DNA from: Desulfonema limicola
Lineage (GTDB): Bacteria > Desulfobacterota > Desulfobacteria > Desulfobacterales > DYRC01
Length of the DNA stretch: 21,605 nucleotides
Assembly: GCA_020718925.1 (NCBI GenBank)
Contig: DYRC01000016.1
Span: 1 to 21,605 of the forward strand
Direction of reading: 5' to 3'
The position numbers and the translations under genes were made by a program. Shown one piece after another: positions 1-7,794 of this stretch. The notes under the pieces are model-generated. The model had not been told where the DNA came from and searched no databases. It was given only the letters and a program-made list of their open reading frames with translations. Numbering within the stretch: position 1 is the stretch's first letter; the number at the start of each line of letters is the position of its first letter.

Positions 1-1
1 A

Positions 2-23
2 GGGTAAGCACAGGGGCTTACCC
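2..23. repeat. Palindromic repeat at the window edge, downstream of recN
   Basis: The arm GGGTAAGC (2-9) pairs perfectly with GCTTACCC (16-23), leaving a six-base loop. It lies about 40 bases past the recN stop codon. The flanking CCCCTACAA and the overall shape resemble dispersed REP-like palindromes ending in TGTAGGGG that occur in many environmental bacterial genomes; that comparison is from memory. The window edge may cut the element. It has no T-run after the stem, so it is not a classical terminator. Confidence 0.5.
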
Positions 24-64
24 CTACAATTTGAACCACTACCGAATTTTACAGACGGCATAGC

Positions 65-1762
65 TCATCTTTTCAACATCTCAAGCGCGTGATCCAGCGT
101 GGTCTGCGTCATGGTGATGCCGCCCAGCATTCGGGCAATTTCGTTCACGCGCTCGGTCTGATTCAGCGGCTCAATGTTGGTGCGGGTTCTGCCATCACAG
201 ACATTTTTGGAAATCCTGTAATGATGATCCCCGAATTTGGCAATCTGCGCCAGATGCGTGATGCAAATCACCTGATGATATTTAGACAGCCCAAGAAGTT
301 TCTGCCCCACCACTTCGGCAACACTTCCGCCGATGCCTGAATCCACCTCATCAAACACCACCGTTTCAACAGATTCGGTTTTGACCAAAATAGCGCGCAG
401 AGCCAACACCACCCGCGACAATTCTCCGCCGGATGCGATATTTGCCAAAGGCTTGACCTCTTCGCCCACGTTGGTTGAAATCAGAAAGGTTGCCCGGTCA
501 ATGCCCGTATCATTGATGCTGACGCCCTTAAAGCTGAGATACGGCGATGAACCCTCTCTGACCGGAGTTTTATCCAGTAAAATCCGAAAACTGGCTTTTC
601 CCATTCTTAAAGATTCAAGTTCTGTTTCCACCTTATGCCCCAGAATCTCTGCGGTCTTTTTCCGTTTTTCAGATAAGTCCAGAGCCGATTTAAGCAATTC
701 CGTGTGCTTTTGTTTCAGCGTGTTTTCGGTTTCGGCAATCGCATCAGACAGATTTTCAATGCCGGATAAATCTTTGTTGACGCTTTCCAAATGCGCCAAC
801 ACGGATTCCAGCGAACCGCCGTATTTGCGCCTGAGTTTTTTCAGTAAATCCAGCCGGTCATCAATATGTTCAAGGCGTTTGGCGTCAATTCGGATATTGT
901 CCAGATACGTTCTCAGCCCATCCACAATATCTTCAATCTGAAATTTGGTATCTGCAATGCTTTCCGCTTTGGAACATAGTTCCGGGTCTATCTGACAGGC
1001 TTTTTCAAGGCGTTTTTTAACTTCGACAAGGCGTTCCACAATCGCATTCTGCGCGCTGTAAAGCTCTTCAATCCCGCTATACACGGCTTGATACAGGGTT
1101 TCGGAATTTTTCAGCAGCAGCAGTTCCCGCTCAATTTCCGTATCTTCCCCGACCCGGATTTGTGCATCTTCGATTTCCTGCTTCTGATACAGCAGTATTT
1201 CCATGCGCTCGATCTGGCGTTGCTTGGATTCATTCAACTCATCAAGGCGCTGAAGCAGGGGAAGAATCTCCTGATGTGCGGCTTTAACGTTTTCCCGAAT
1301 TAGCATCAGTCCGCCGAACTGATCCAGAATCAGCAGATGCTGATCCTCGTTCAACAAGCCTTGATGCGCGTGCTGCCCTGAAATGCTGGCAAGATTTTCA
1401 GTGAGCAGATTCAGGGTTTTCATGCTTGCCATGGAGCCGTTGATATAAATCCGGTGCTTTTCATTCCGGGCGACAATTCTTCGGATCAACAAGCCTTCTG
1501 AGCGATTATAGCCCTGCTCTTCCATGATCTGCGCCACCCGGCTGCCGGGCATGATTTCAAACAGGGCTTCAAGCTCTGCGGCGTCTGCGCCGGTACGGAT
1601 AAAGCCCGAATTGGCGCGGCTGCCCAGCAGCAGATTGACCGCGTTGATAATAATGGATTTGCCTGCGCCGGTCTCGCCGGTTAAAATGGTCAGTCCTTCT
1701 GAAAACCGGATATGCAGATCGTCAATAATCGCAAAATTTTTAATGGAAAGTTCCTGAAGCAT
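65..1762 (-). CDS. recN: DNA repair protein RecN
   Basis: SMC-like ATPase that binds single-stranded DNA ends and helps recombinational repair of double-strand breaks; it acts in the cytoplasm on the nucleoid. The 565-residue protein has the family layout: Walker A GETGAGKS at residues 29-36, a long charged coiled-coil region at about 160-380, the ABC-type signature ASGGELSR at 443-450, Walker B VVFDE at 468-472 and the ITHLAQIA motif at 501-508. Length matches typical RecN (about 550-560). The start MLQELSIKNFAI is the canonical N-terminus. It begins nine bases after the stop of the dus gene, so the two are probably cotranscribed. No SOS (LexA) box was recognised upstream, unlike recN of some model bacteria. 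The assignment is secure. Confidence 0.97.
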   Translation of the reverse strand: MLQELSIKNFAIIDDLHIRFSEGLTILTGETGAGKSIIINAVNLLLGSRANSGFIRTGADAAELEALFEIMPGSRVAQIMEEQGYNRSEGLLIRRIVARNEKHRIYINGSMASMKTLNLLTENLASISGQHAHQGLLNEDQHLLILDQFGGLMLIRENVKAAHQEILPLLQRLDELNESKQRQIERMEILLYQKQEIEDAQIRVGEDTEIERELLLLKNSETLYQAVYSGIEELYSAQNAIVERLVEVKKRLEKACQIDPELCSKAESIADTKFQIEDIVDGLRTYLDNIRIDAKRLEHIDDRLDLLKKLRRKYGGSLESVLAHLESVNKDLSGIENLSDAIAETENTLKQKHTELLKSALDLSEKRKKTAEILGHKVETELESLRMGKASFRILLDKTPVREGSSPYLSFKGVSINDTGIDRATFLISTNVGEEVKPLANIASGGELSRVVLALRAILVKTESVETVVFDEVDSGIGGSVAEVVGQKLLGLSKYHQVICITHLAQIAKFGDHHYRISKNVCDGRTRTNIEPLNQTERVNEIARMLGGITMTQTTLDHALEMLKR

Positions 1763-1771
1763 CTCTTCGCT

Positions 1772-2788
1772 CTAAGAAAATCTGTTTATGATTTTAGGAT
1801 TAATTTCAGACTGATGTTCAAAAAAATGATTCAGCGTATCTTTCAACGCCGCAATGTCTTTGGCTTTGCACACATCTGCAAAAAACCGATGCCCGAAACA
1901 GAAGCTGCCTGAATAATATGCGGCAAATTTGTGAAATCGGCGCAACGCGGTCTGTTCTTCAAAATAGCTTATCAGCAACTCAAGCAGTTTCACCGCACAA
2001 TCACGATAAATTTCTGCTTTCGGCTCAAAACCCGTTGACCACTGAGCAAAACTCCAGGGCTTTGCAATGGCAATGCGTCCGAGCATCACGCCGTCACAGC
2101 GCGTAGTATGAATCATTTTTGCACAATCTTCAATATCAAACACATTGCCGTTTCCGAATACCGGAATTGAAACCGCCTGCTTCACCATGCCGATATATTC
2201 CCATTTCGGCGGACGGGTGCGCTTGTCCGGCGCGACTCTGGGATGAAATGACAGCGCGTCCGCTCCGGCGTCTTCAAATCGTTTGGCAAGTTCAACAGGG
2301 ATTTTCGGATTATCTTCCCAGCCGGTTCTGAATTTGACAAAGATCGGAATTGAAACCGCGCGGCGAATGGCAGAAATGATCTGAGTTGCCAACGCCGGAT
2401 TTTTCAAAATGGCAGCCCCGCAATTTTTCCGGCATAATGCAGACACGGAGCAGCCGAAATTCAGATCAACGCCGAAAAAGCCTTTTGATTCAACCATTTC
2501 TGCGGCTTTTGCCATCTGCATCGGATCGCTTCCGTATAATTGGCAGACCAGTTGGGGCAGTTCTTCTGTTTGCCAGATAAAGCCGGATAATTTATGGGAG
2601 CTGTTGTTGGCAATTGCATTTGCACTGCACATTTCGGAAAACATAAGTCCGCAGCCGCCGAACTCGGATACCATCTGCCGAAACGGCGGATGCCCGATTT
2701 TGGACATGGGCGCTAATACCAGCCTTGTGCTGATCTGCCGGTTTCCGATATTCAGCGGGCGATTGAGAAATTCTGATAGTTCAGACAT
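1772..2788 (-). CDS. dus: tRNA-dihydrouridine synthase family protein
   Basis: FMN-dependent enzyme that reduces uridine to 5,6-dihydrouridine in the D-loop of tRNA. The TIM-barrel begins with RLVLAPMSKIGHPPFR (residues 22-37, FMN-site LAPM), the catalytic cysteine is expected at C119 within FGCSVSALCRKNCGAA, and later motifs are VKFRTG (151-156), FHPR (181-184, with H182), GNGNV (212-216) and MLGRIAIAKPW (235-245). At 338 residues it has the usual family length. An in-frame extension to 2884 exists, but it would overlap the divergent channel gene and lacks family similarity; the ATG at 2788 starts MSELSEFLNR just before the barrel. No clear Shine-Dalgarno precedes it, and a TTG at about 2806 is an alternative. 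Which Dus subfamily (A, B or C) cannot be settled from sight. Confidence 0.9.
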   Translation of the reverse strand: MSELSEFLNRPLNIGNRQISTRLVLAPMSKIGHPPFRQMVSEFGGCGLMFSEMCSANAIANNSSHKLSGFIWQTEELPQLVCQLYGSDPMQMAKAAEMVESKGFFGVDLNFGCSVSALCRKNCGAAILKNPALATQIISAIRRAVSIPIFVKFRTGWEDNPKIPVELAKRFEDAGADALSFHPRVAPDKRTRPPKWEYIGMVKQAVSIPVFGNGNVFDIEDCAKMIHTTRCDGVMLGRIAIAKPWSFAQWSTGFEPKAEIYRDCAVKLLELLISYFEEQTALRRFHKFAAYYSGSFCFGHRFFADVCKAKDIAALKDTLNHFFEHQSEINPKIINRFS

Positions 2789-2825
2789 GATGTATAGCCG
2801 CAAATTCCCTATTTCAACAATTCTA

Positions 2826-2854
2826 TTGTGAATCCGTTCATAATCGGATAAAAT
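2826..2854 (+). promoter_or_regulatory. Candidate sigma-70 promoter of the potassium channel gene
   Basis: TTGTGA (2826-2831), a 17-base spacer, then TAAAAT (2849-2854). Transcription would start near 2861, only two or three bases before the ATG at 2864, giving a leaderless or nearly leaderless mRNA. The lack of any Shine-Dalgarno before 2864 agrees with this. Confidence 0.4.
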
Positions 2855-2863
2855 TATCAGAAC

Positions 2864-3874
2864 ATGGACGATAATACAAGACATTTGCGGATAGCCTTAT
2901 TGTTATCATTTCTGATTGTGATATTCGGCACTGCCGGATACATGATTCTGATGAGGTGGAATTTCATTGATTCGCTCTACATGACCATCATCACGGTCGC
3001 TACGGTCGGCTTTTCCGAAGTGCATCCGCTCAACACTTTTGGAAAAATCTATACGATTGTCCTGATTCTGATGGGGTTCGGAATTTTTGTATATGTGGCT
3101 GGCACTGTGGTGCAGTTTATGATTGAAGGGCAGATCAGAACCATTTTGGGGAGAAAACGATTGGATAGAAAAATCAACCGCTTGAAAAATCACTATATTA
3201 TCTGCGGATATGGGCGCATCGGACGGGTGCTGTGCAAACGCATCAGAAGAAAACTTGACGTGGTGGTGATTGAAAATGACGTTTCTCTGATTCCTGTTAT
3301 TGAAAAAGACAACATGCTCTATGTGCAGGGAGACGCGGGACAGGAAACTGTGCTGCTTAAAGCCGGAATCAAACGCGCTGTGGGGCTGGTGGCGGTTCTT
3401 GCCACAGACACGGACAATGTGTTTCTGGTTCTGACCGCAAGGCAGCTTAATTCTCAGTTGAACATCATAGCCCGTACCAGCACGCGGGAATCCAGCAAAA
3501 AACTGCTTGCAGCAGGCGCAAACAGTGTTGAATCTCCGTATGAAATGGGCGCGGCAAGTATGGCGCACCGAATCCTGCGTCCTACGGTTACAAGCTTTTT
3601 AGATTTAGCTCTGGCGTATCGGCATAAGCAGATTCAGATGGAAGAAGTTCTGGTCAGCGCATCATCTGATCTGGTCAATGTGATGCTGAAAGACTCCGGC
3701 ATCCGGCAAAATTACAATCTGATCATCATTGCCATCAAAAAGCCGGATGGCAGCATGTTATTCAATCCTTCTTTTGAAACCACCATTGATGCCGGAGACA
3801 CGGTGATTGCCGTAGGCGATGAAGAGAATCTTCAGAAGTTGGAAAAAGTATTGAATCCTATATCTTATAAATAA
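2864..3874 (+). CDS. Two-TM potassium channel with RCK (TrkA-N/TrkA-C) domains
   Basis: Ligand-gated K+ channel of the MthK/Kch type in the inner membrane. Of 336 residues, 8-29 form TM1, about 40-51 the pore loop, and 60-85 TM2. The selectivity filter reads TVATVGFSE (44-52), a variant of TVGYGD with F50 and S51. The cytosolic RCK part begins at about 108 with the Rossmann motif GYGRIGR (115-121) and an acidic residue after the second strand (VVIEND); a TrkA-C regulatory domain occupies about 250-336. Such octameric RCK rings gate the pore in response to ligands such as Ca2+ or nucleotides; which one here is unknown. It is divergent from dus and its 3' end overlaps the convergent cyclo-ligase gene by 17 bases. 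Confidence 0.92.
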   Translation: MDDNTRHLRIALLLSFLIVIFGTAGYMILMRWNFIDSLYMTIITVATVGFSEVHPLNTFGKIYTIVLILMGFGIFVYVAGTVVQFMIEGQIRTILGRKRLDRKINRLKNHYIICGYGRIGRVLCKRIRRKLDVVVIENDVSLIPVIEKDNMLYVQGDAGQETVLLKAGIKRAVGLVAVLATDTDNVFLVLTARQLNSQLNIIARTSTRESSKKLLAAGANSVESPYEMGAASMAHRILRPTVTSFLDLALAYRHKQIQMEEVLVSASSDLVNVMLKDSGIRQNYNLIIIAIKKPDGSMLFNPSFETTIDAGDTVIAVGDEENLQKLEKVLNPISYK

Positions 3875-4445
3875 TCCGATCTTCGGTGATGATAATATCC
3901 ACATACTTGTCATGGGATTCCATAGGAATTTGCGGAAATATCTGACAGTTAAAGGCAAGCGCAACTTTTCGGGTGGTCGAAGAAAGTTTAGGGATAAAGC
4001 GATCATAATACCCCTGCCCCGTTCCTATTCTGCCGCCTTTTTCATCAAATGCAACTCCCGGAATCAGTGCGATATCCAGTTGTTTAATCGGTACTTTTTT
4101 ACATTTTTCAGGGTCCGGTTCAAGTACGCCTCTGTGTCCGGCTCTCAAATCTTTATTGAGTTGATCTGTCTTAAACAAGGCGACATTGCGCTTTTCTTTT
4201 TCAAACACCGGAAAAACAACAATTTTATGCTGTTTGAAACAGGTTTCGATAATCCCCCGGCTGGGAACTTCGCTGCCGCAGTTCATATAGAGCAGAGGAA
4301 TTTTGGCTTCCACAAAATTGGCAAACCCGAAGAGCCGATCTTCGATTTTTTTAATTCTTTGAAATAGTTCTTCTTGGGAAAATGCGCTGATTTTTTTTGC
4401 CACCATACTGCGGATTTCACGTTTTTTCTCCTGATTTTCATCCAT
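3858..4445 (-). CDS. fau: 5-formyltetrahydrofolate cyclo-ligase
   Basis: Converts 5-formyl-THF plus ATP to 5,10-methenyl-THF, returning stored folate to the one-carbon pool; cytosolic. The 195-residue length is normal for the family. The diagnostic segment IALIPGVAFDEKGGRIGTGQ followed by GYYDR is present near residues 130-155. The N-terminal KKREIRSMV is the usual basic start that carries the first ATP-contact lysine. Start at 4445 is supported by GGGAG (plus-strand 4453-4457) seven bases upstream. The loop is G-T-G-Q-GYYDR where many homologues have G-x-G-G-GYYDR. In other bacteria the gene (ygfA/fau) sits near zapA-ssrS; here no 6S RNA was recognised beside it. Its 3' end overlaps the channel gene tail to tail. 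Confidence 0.95.
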   Translation of the reverse strand: MDENQEKKREIRSMVAKKISAFSQEELFQRIKKIEDRLFGFANFVEAKIPLLYMNCGSEVPSRGIIETCFKQHKIVVFPVFEKEKRNVALFKTDQLNKDLRAGHRGVLEPDPEKCKKVPIKQLDIALIPGVAFDEKGGRIGTGQGYYDRFIPKLSSTTRKVALAFNCQIFPQIPMESHDKYVDIIITEDRIIYKI

Positions 4446-4487
4446 ATCCGTTCTCCCGGGCAGATGATGTTAATGATTAATATTCTG

Positions 4488-4515
4488 ATTATATCGAATT
4501 TTCAATTAAAGTCAA
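4488..4515 (-). promoter_or_regulatory. Strong sigma-70 promoter of the cyclo-ligase gene
   Basis: Read on the minus strand: TTGACT (4515-4510), a 16-base spacer, then a perfect TATAAT (4493-4488). The start would lie near 4481, leaving a leader of about 35 bases that contains the GGGAG ribosome-binding site. Confidence 0.7.
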
Positions 4516-4522
4516 CTTATCA

Positions 4523-4551
4523 TTGACTAAATCTGTTTGCCGTGATACGGA
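4523..4551 (+). promoter_or_regulatory. Weak candidate promoter of the serS cluster
   Basis: TTGACT (4523-4528) lies back to back with the -35 box of the minus-strand promoter. The best -10 at 17 bases is TACGGA (4546-4551), a poor match, preceded by TGA as in extended -10 sites. The -35 is convincing, the -10 is not. Confidence 0.3.
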
Positions 4552-4610
4552 TTTATGAAAATTATCTATGAGTTAGAATTTTGAATCACGTCATTATGAT
4601 AGGAATGATT

Positions 4611-5891
4611 ATGCTGGACATCAAATTTGTAAGACAGAATTTGGAACAGGTGCAGAAGGCGCTCGGAACGCGTAGCAATGCTGCCCAGTTGGAAACCTTT
4701 ATTGAATGGGATAACCGCCGCCGGACAATTCTCATTGAGGCAGAAAACCTCAAACACCGCCGAAACGTGGTCTCTGAAGAAATTGCCGCATTGAAAAAAC
4801 AAGGGCAAAACGCTGAAAATCTGGTTTTGGAAATGCGGGAAGTATCTTCAAAAATCAAAGAAATGGACAAAGAATTGTCTGAAATTGAGGCAAAAGCCAA
4901 TGAGATTTTAATGGTGATTCCCAATATCCCACACGCCTCTGTGCCTGTCGGAAAAGACGAAAAGGACAATCCGGAGGTTAAAAGATCGGGTGAGCCGCGT
5001 AAATTCGATTTTGACATCAAAGCGCACTGGGACATCGGCGAGGCGTTGGGCATTCTTGATCTTGAACGCGCAACCAAAATTACCGGCGCCCGGTTTCCGT
5101 TGTATCTGGGCTTGGGCGCAAGATTGGAGCGGGCGATAATCAATTTTATGCTGGATACCCATACCGGAGAAAACGGTTACAAAGAAATTCTGCCGCCGTT
5201 TATTGTCAACCGCGATACCATGACCGGCACAGGACAATTGCCCAAATTTGAAGAAGACCTGTTCAAGCTGGAAAAATGGGATTATTATCTGGTGCCGACC
5301 GCAGAAGTGCCGCTGACCAATATTCATAAAGGCGAAATTCTGGAAGAGGAAAAGCTGCCGCTTTATTTTACGGCATACACGCCGTGTTTTCGTTCAGAAG
5401 CAGGGTCTTATGGAAAAGATACGCGCGGGCTGATTCGTCAGCATCAGTTCAACAAAGTTGAGATGGTCAAACTGACTGCGCCGGAAACCTCTTATGATGA
5501 GCTTGAAAAAATGGTGGAAAACGCCACCGGCATTCTGGATCGGCTCGAATTGCCGTATCGGGTGATTACGCTGTGTACGGGCGATATGGGATTTTCAGCA
5601 GCCAAAACGTATGATATTGAAGTCTGGATACCGGCGCAAAACACTTATCGGGAAATATCATCTTGCAGCAATTGCGAAGATTTTCAGGCTCGCCGGGCAA
5701 ATATCCGCTTTAAGCGCAAAGGCAAAAAAGGCACGGAATTTGTGCATACGTTAAACGGCTCAGGGCTTGCAGTGGGCAGGACGTTTCTGGCAATTTTGGA
5801 AAATTATCAGCAGGCTGACGGCTCGGTCATTATTCCGACTGCCTTGCGTCCGTATATGGGCGGGCTGGAGAGGATCACACCATCAAAATGA
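4611..5891 (+). CDS. serS: Seryl-tRNA synthetase
   Basis: Class II aminoacyl-tRNA synthetase that charges tRNA-Ser (and tRNA-Sec where present) in the cytoplasm. The 426-residue protein has the N-terminal coiled-coil arm (about residues 30-105), the conserved TAEVPLTN segment, class II motif 2 around FRSEAGSYGKDTRGLIRQHQ and motif 3 around NGSGLAVGRTFLAILENYQ, ending with IIPTALRPYMGG. ATG at 4611 gives the classical MLDIKFVRQN start and has AGGA (4601-4604) six bases upstream; a second in-frame ATG at 4605 and a TTG at 4581 are less likely. The stop overlaps the next gene start in an ATGA, making serS the head gene of a translationally coupled cluster with three accessory genes. Confidence 0.97.
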   Translation: MLDIKFVRQNLEQVQKALGTRSNAAQLETFIEWDNRRRTILIEAENLKHRRNVVSEEIAALKKQGQNAENLVLEMREVSSKIKEMDKELSEIEAKANEILMVIPNIPHASVPVGKDEKDNPEVKRSGEPRKFDFDIKAHWDIGEALGILDLERATKITGARFPLYLGLGARLERAIINFMLDTHTGENGYKEILPPFIVNRDTMTGTGQLPKFEEDLFKLEKWDYYLVPTAEVPLTNIHKGEILEEEKLPLYFTAYTPCFRSEAGSYGKDTRGLIRQHQFNKVEMVKLTAPETSYDELEKMVENATGILDRLELPYRVITLCTGDMGFSAAKTYDIEVWIPAQNTYREISSCSNCEDFQARRANIRFKRKGKKGTEFVHTLNGSGLAVGRTFLAILENYQQADGSVIIPTALRPYMGGLERITPSK

Positions 5892-6160
5892 TGCGTTTTC
5901 TGATTGCTTTGGAGCAGACAGAGAGAGGCTTTTCAGTGCAGGTTCCTGATCTGGCTATCGTAACATGGGGCAAAAATATTGCCGAAGCAAAACTCGCAGC
6001 TTCAGAAGCAATACAAGCGAATTTGGATACTTATCAGGAAATAGGAAAAAAAATTCCGATTCCTAAGCCGGTGTCATGTCATCTTGAAAATCCTGATTTT
6101 GCGGATTCGCTTTTTGCTTATGTGGACATGTTTGAAGAGAGCGAAAGGATTGCCGCTTGA
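5888..6160 (+). CDS. HicB-like (UPF0150 fold) protein without a HicA partner
   Basis: Small 90-residue protein with the HicB antitoxin fold: MRFLIALEQTERGFSVQVPD, then WGKNIAEAKLAASEAI, and the end signature GKKIPIPKP. In hicAB modules HicB folds over the HicA mRNA-interferase toxin and represses the operon. Here there is no recognisable C-terminal HTH or ribbon-helix-helix domain and no HicA-like ORF beside it. It starts in an ATGA overlap with serS (GGAGAGGA at 5867-5874 is the nearest ribosome-binding site, rather far) and ends in a TTGA overlap with the radical SAM gene. It is therefore a solo HicB-domain protein inside a housekeeping operon. A role in toxin control is not supported; regulation of, or binding to, a neighbouring product is only inference. 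Confidence 0.8.
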   Translation: MMRFLIALEQTERGFSVQVPDLAIVTWGKNIAEAKLAASEAIQANLDTYQEIGKKIPIPKPVSCHLENPDFADSLFAYVDMFEESERIAA

Positions 6161-7794
6161 AAAAAACCGCAGTGCAGGAAATCGGCGTTATCCGAAAAGA
6201 TTGGCGCGGGCGGATTCGGGTCGCGCTGGTTTATCCGAACCGCTACGCTGTAGGAATGTCCAATCTCGGCTTTCAGACAGTTTATGCCTTGATGAATGAC
6301 ATTGACGCGGTGATTTGTGAACGCGCCTTTCTGCCGGAAAATGACACGGATGAGATCAGAACCATAGAAACCAAAAGCAGGCTCTCAGGCTTTGATATGA
6401 TTGCCTTTTCAGTATCGTTTGAGCAGGATTATCTGAATATTCTCAGCATCTTGGAAAAGGCAAAAATTCCCCTGCGCTCTTGCGAAAGAGATGAATCTCA
6501 TCCGTTGATTATTGCGGGCGGCGTTGCCTGCTTTTCAAATCCTGAGCCGATTTCCGCGTTCACAGACTGCATTCTGATCGGGGAAGCCGAAGCCATGCCG
6601 CTTCCCTATTTCTTTGATTTATTTGCACAATATCAGGAAGATCGCGGAAAATGTCTTGAGATGATGGCGCAGGAAATTTCAAGCGTGTATGTTCCGGCGT
6701 TTGCGCCGTACCATGTCCGCCGCGCATATCTCAAAGATATTTCACAATATTCCACCAGCACGGTGGTGTTAAGCAAAAACACGGCGTTTGACAACTCATT
6801 TCTGATCGAAGTCAGCCGGGGATGCCCGCACGGATGCCGATTTTGCAGCGCGGGCTATATTTACCGCCCCCCGCGTTTCAGAACTGCGGCGCATATCATC
6901 GAAAGCATGGACATCGGCGATTCTGTAACAGATCGGATCGGGCTTGTCGGCGCGGCGGTGTCGGATTTGCCGAATATCGGAATGCTCTGCGATTATGCCA
7001 CAGAAAAAAATATTCGGCTCTCATTCAGTTCGCTCAGGGCAGACGCGCTTTTGCCGGAGCTGATCGGCGTTTTAAATTCCAGCCGGGTTAAAACCGCCAC
7101 CATCGCGCCGGAAACCGGATCAGAGCGAATGCGAAAGGTTATTAACAAAGGAATCACCGAAGCGCATATCCTGAGCGGAACCGAAGTTTTGGTATCCGGC
7201 AATATTCCGAATTTAAAGCTTTATTTTATGATCGGACTTCCCACCGAAACAGACGAGGATATTCTTGCAATCGTGGAGTTATGCAAAAAAATCAAAGCGC
7301 ATTTCTTAGCTGCAAGCCGGGTTAAAGGACATATAGGAGAAATCACGGTCAGCATCAATTCATTTGTACCTAAGCCGTTTACGCCGTTTCAATGGGCAGC
7401 TATGGATGACGTAGCTATGTTGAAAAAGAAAATCAACATGATCAGAAGCGGGCTGAAAGGCGTTGCAAATCTTAAAATTCAGGCGGATGATCCCAAACAT
7501 GCCATTATTCAGGCATTGCTTTCACGCGGGGATCGGAATACAGCGGATCTGCTGCTGCAAGCGCACCGGAATCAGGGAAACTGGGCAAAAACCCTGAAAG
7601 AATTTCCTTTGAACCCGAAATCTTATCCGAATAACGAATTATCTTATGACGATACGCTGCCGTGGGAGTTTATAGATCACGGGATAGATAAGTTGTTTCT
7701 GATTCGGGAATATGAACGGGCAAAGGCAGGAAAAAGCTCCCCGCCTTGCAGCATGACGTTTGATTCCTGCAAGCTTTGCGGGGTGTGCGGATAA
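6157..7794 (+). CDS. B12-binding-domain/radical SAM protein of unknown function
   Basis: Iron-sulfur enzyme of 545 residues. The N-terminal part (about 20-180) is a Rossmann-like, cobalamin-binding-type domain with YPNRYAVGMSNLGFQTVY (26-43) and IIAGGVACFSNPEP (118-131). The radical SAM cluster motif is C223-x3-C227-x2-C230 in SRGCPHGCRFCSAGY, followed by the TIM-barrel half including TIAPETGSERMRKVINKGI and LYFMIGLPTETDEDI. The C-terminus carries a cysteine cluster CxxCxxC (C538, C541, C544), possibly a second metal site. The family resembles the TIGR03960-type proteins, whose reaction is unknown; the DUF2344 partner often next to them is absent here. The start is TTG at 6157, chosen because AAAGGA (6144-6149) lies seven bases upstream and the next ATG would delete conserved sequence. 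Confidence 0.88.
   Translation: MKKTAVQEIGVIRKDWRGRIRVALVYPNRYAVGMSNLGFQTVYALMNDIDAVICERAFLPENDTDEIRTIETKSRLSGFDMIAFSVSFEQDYLNILSILEKAKIPLRSCERDESHPLIIAGGVACFSNPEPISAFTDCILIGEAEAMPLPYFFDLFAQYQEDRGKCLEMMAQEISSVYVPAFAPYHVRRAYLKDISQYSTSTVVLSKNTAFDNSFLIEVSRGCPHGCRFCSAGYIYRPPRFRTAAHIIESMDIGDSVTDRIGLVGAAVSDLPNIGMLCDYATEKNIRLSFSSLRADALLPELIGVLNSSRVKTATIAPETGSERMRKVINKGITEAHILSGTEVLVSGNIPNLKLYFMIGLPTETDEDILAIVELCKKIKAHFLAASRVKGHIGEITVSINSFVPKPFTPFQWAAMDDVAMLKKKINMIRSGLKGVANLKIQADDPKHAIIQALLSRGDRNTADLLLQAHRNQGNWAKTLKEFPLNPKSYPNNELSYDDTLPWEFIDHGIDKLFLIREYERAKAGKSSPPCSMTFDSCKLCGVCG

Noticed and set aside
333..941. Long plus-strand ORF of 202 codons inside recN
   Set aside because: It is a serine-rich antisense shadow of the conserved RecN frame.
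2789..2884. N-terminal extension of the Dus protein
   Set aside because: It would overlap the divergent channel gene and its residues do not resemble Dus N-termini.
3100..3115. TGGCAC followed by TGCA, resembling a sigma-54 -24/-12 site
   Set aside because: Spacing is off by one, the -12 lacks the TTGC form, and it lies inside the conserved TM2 coding part of the channel gene.
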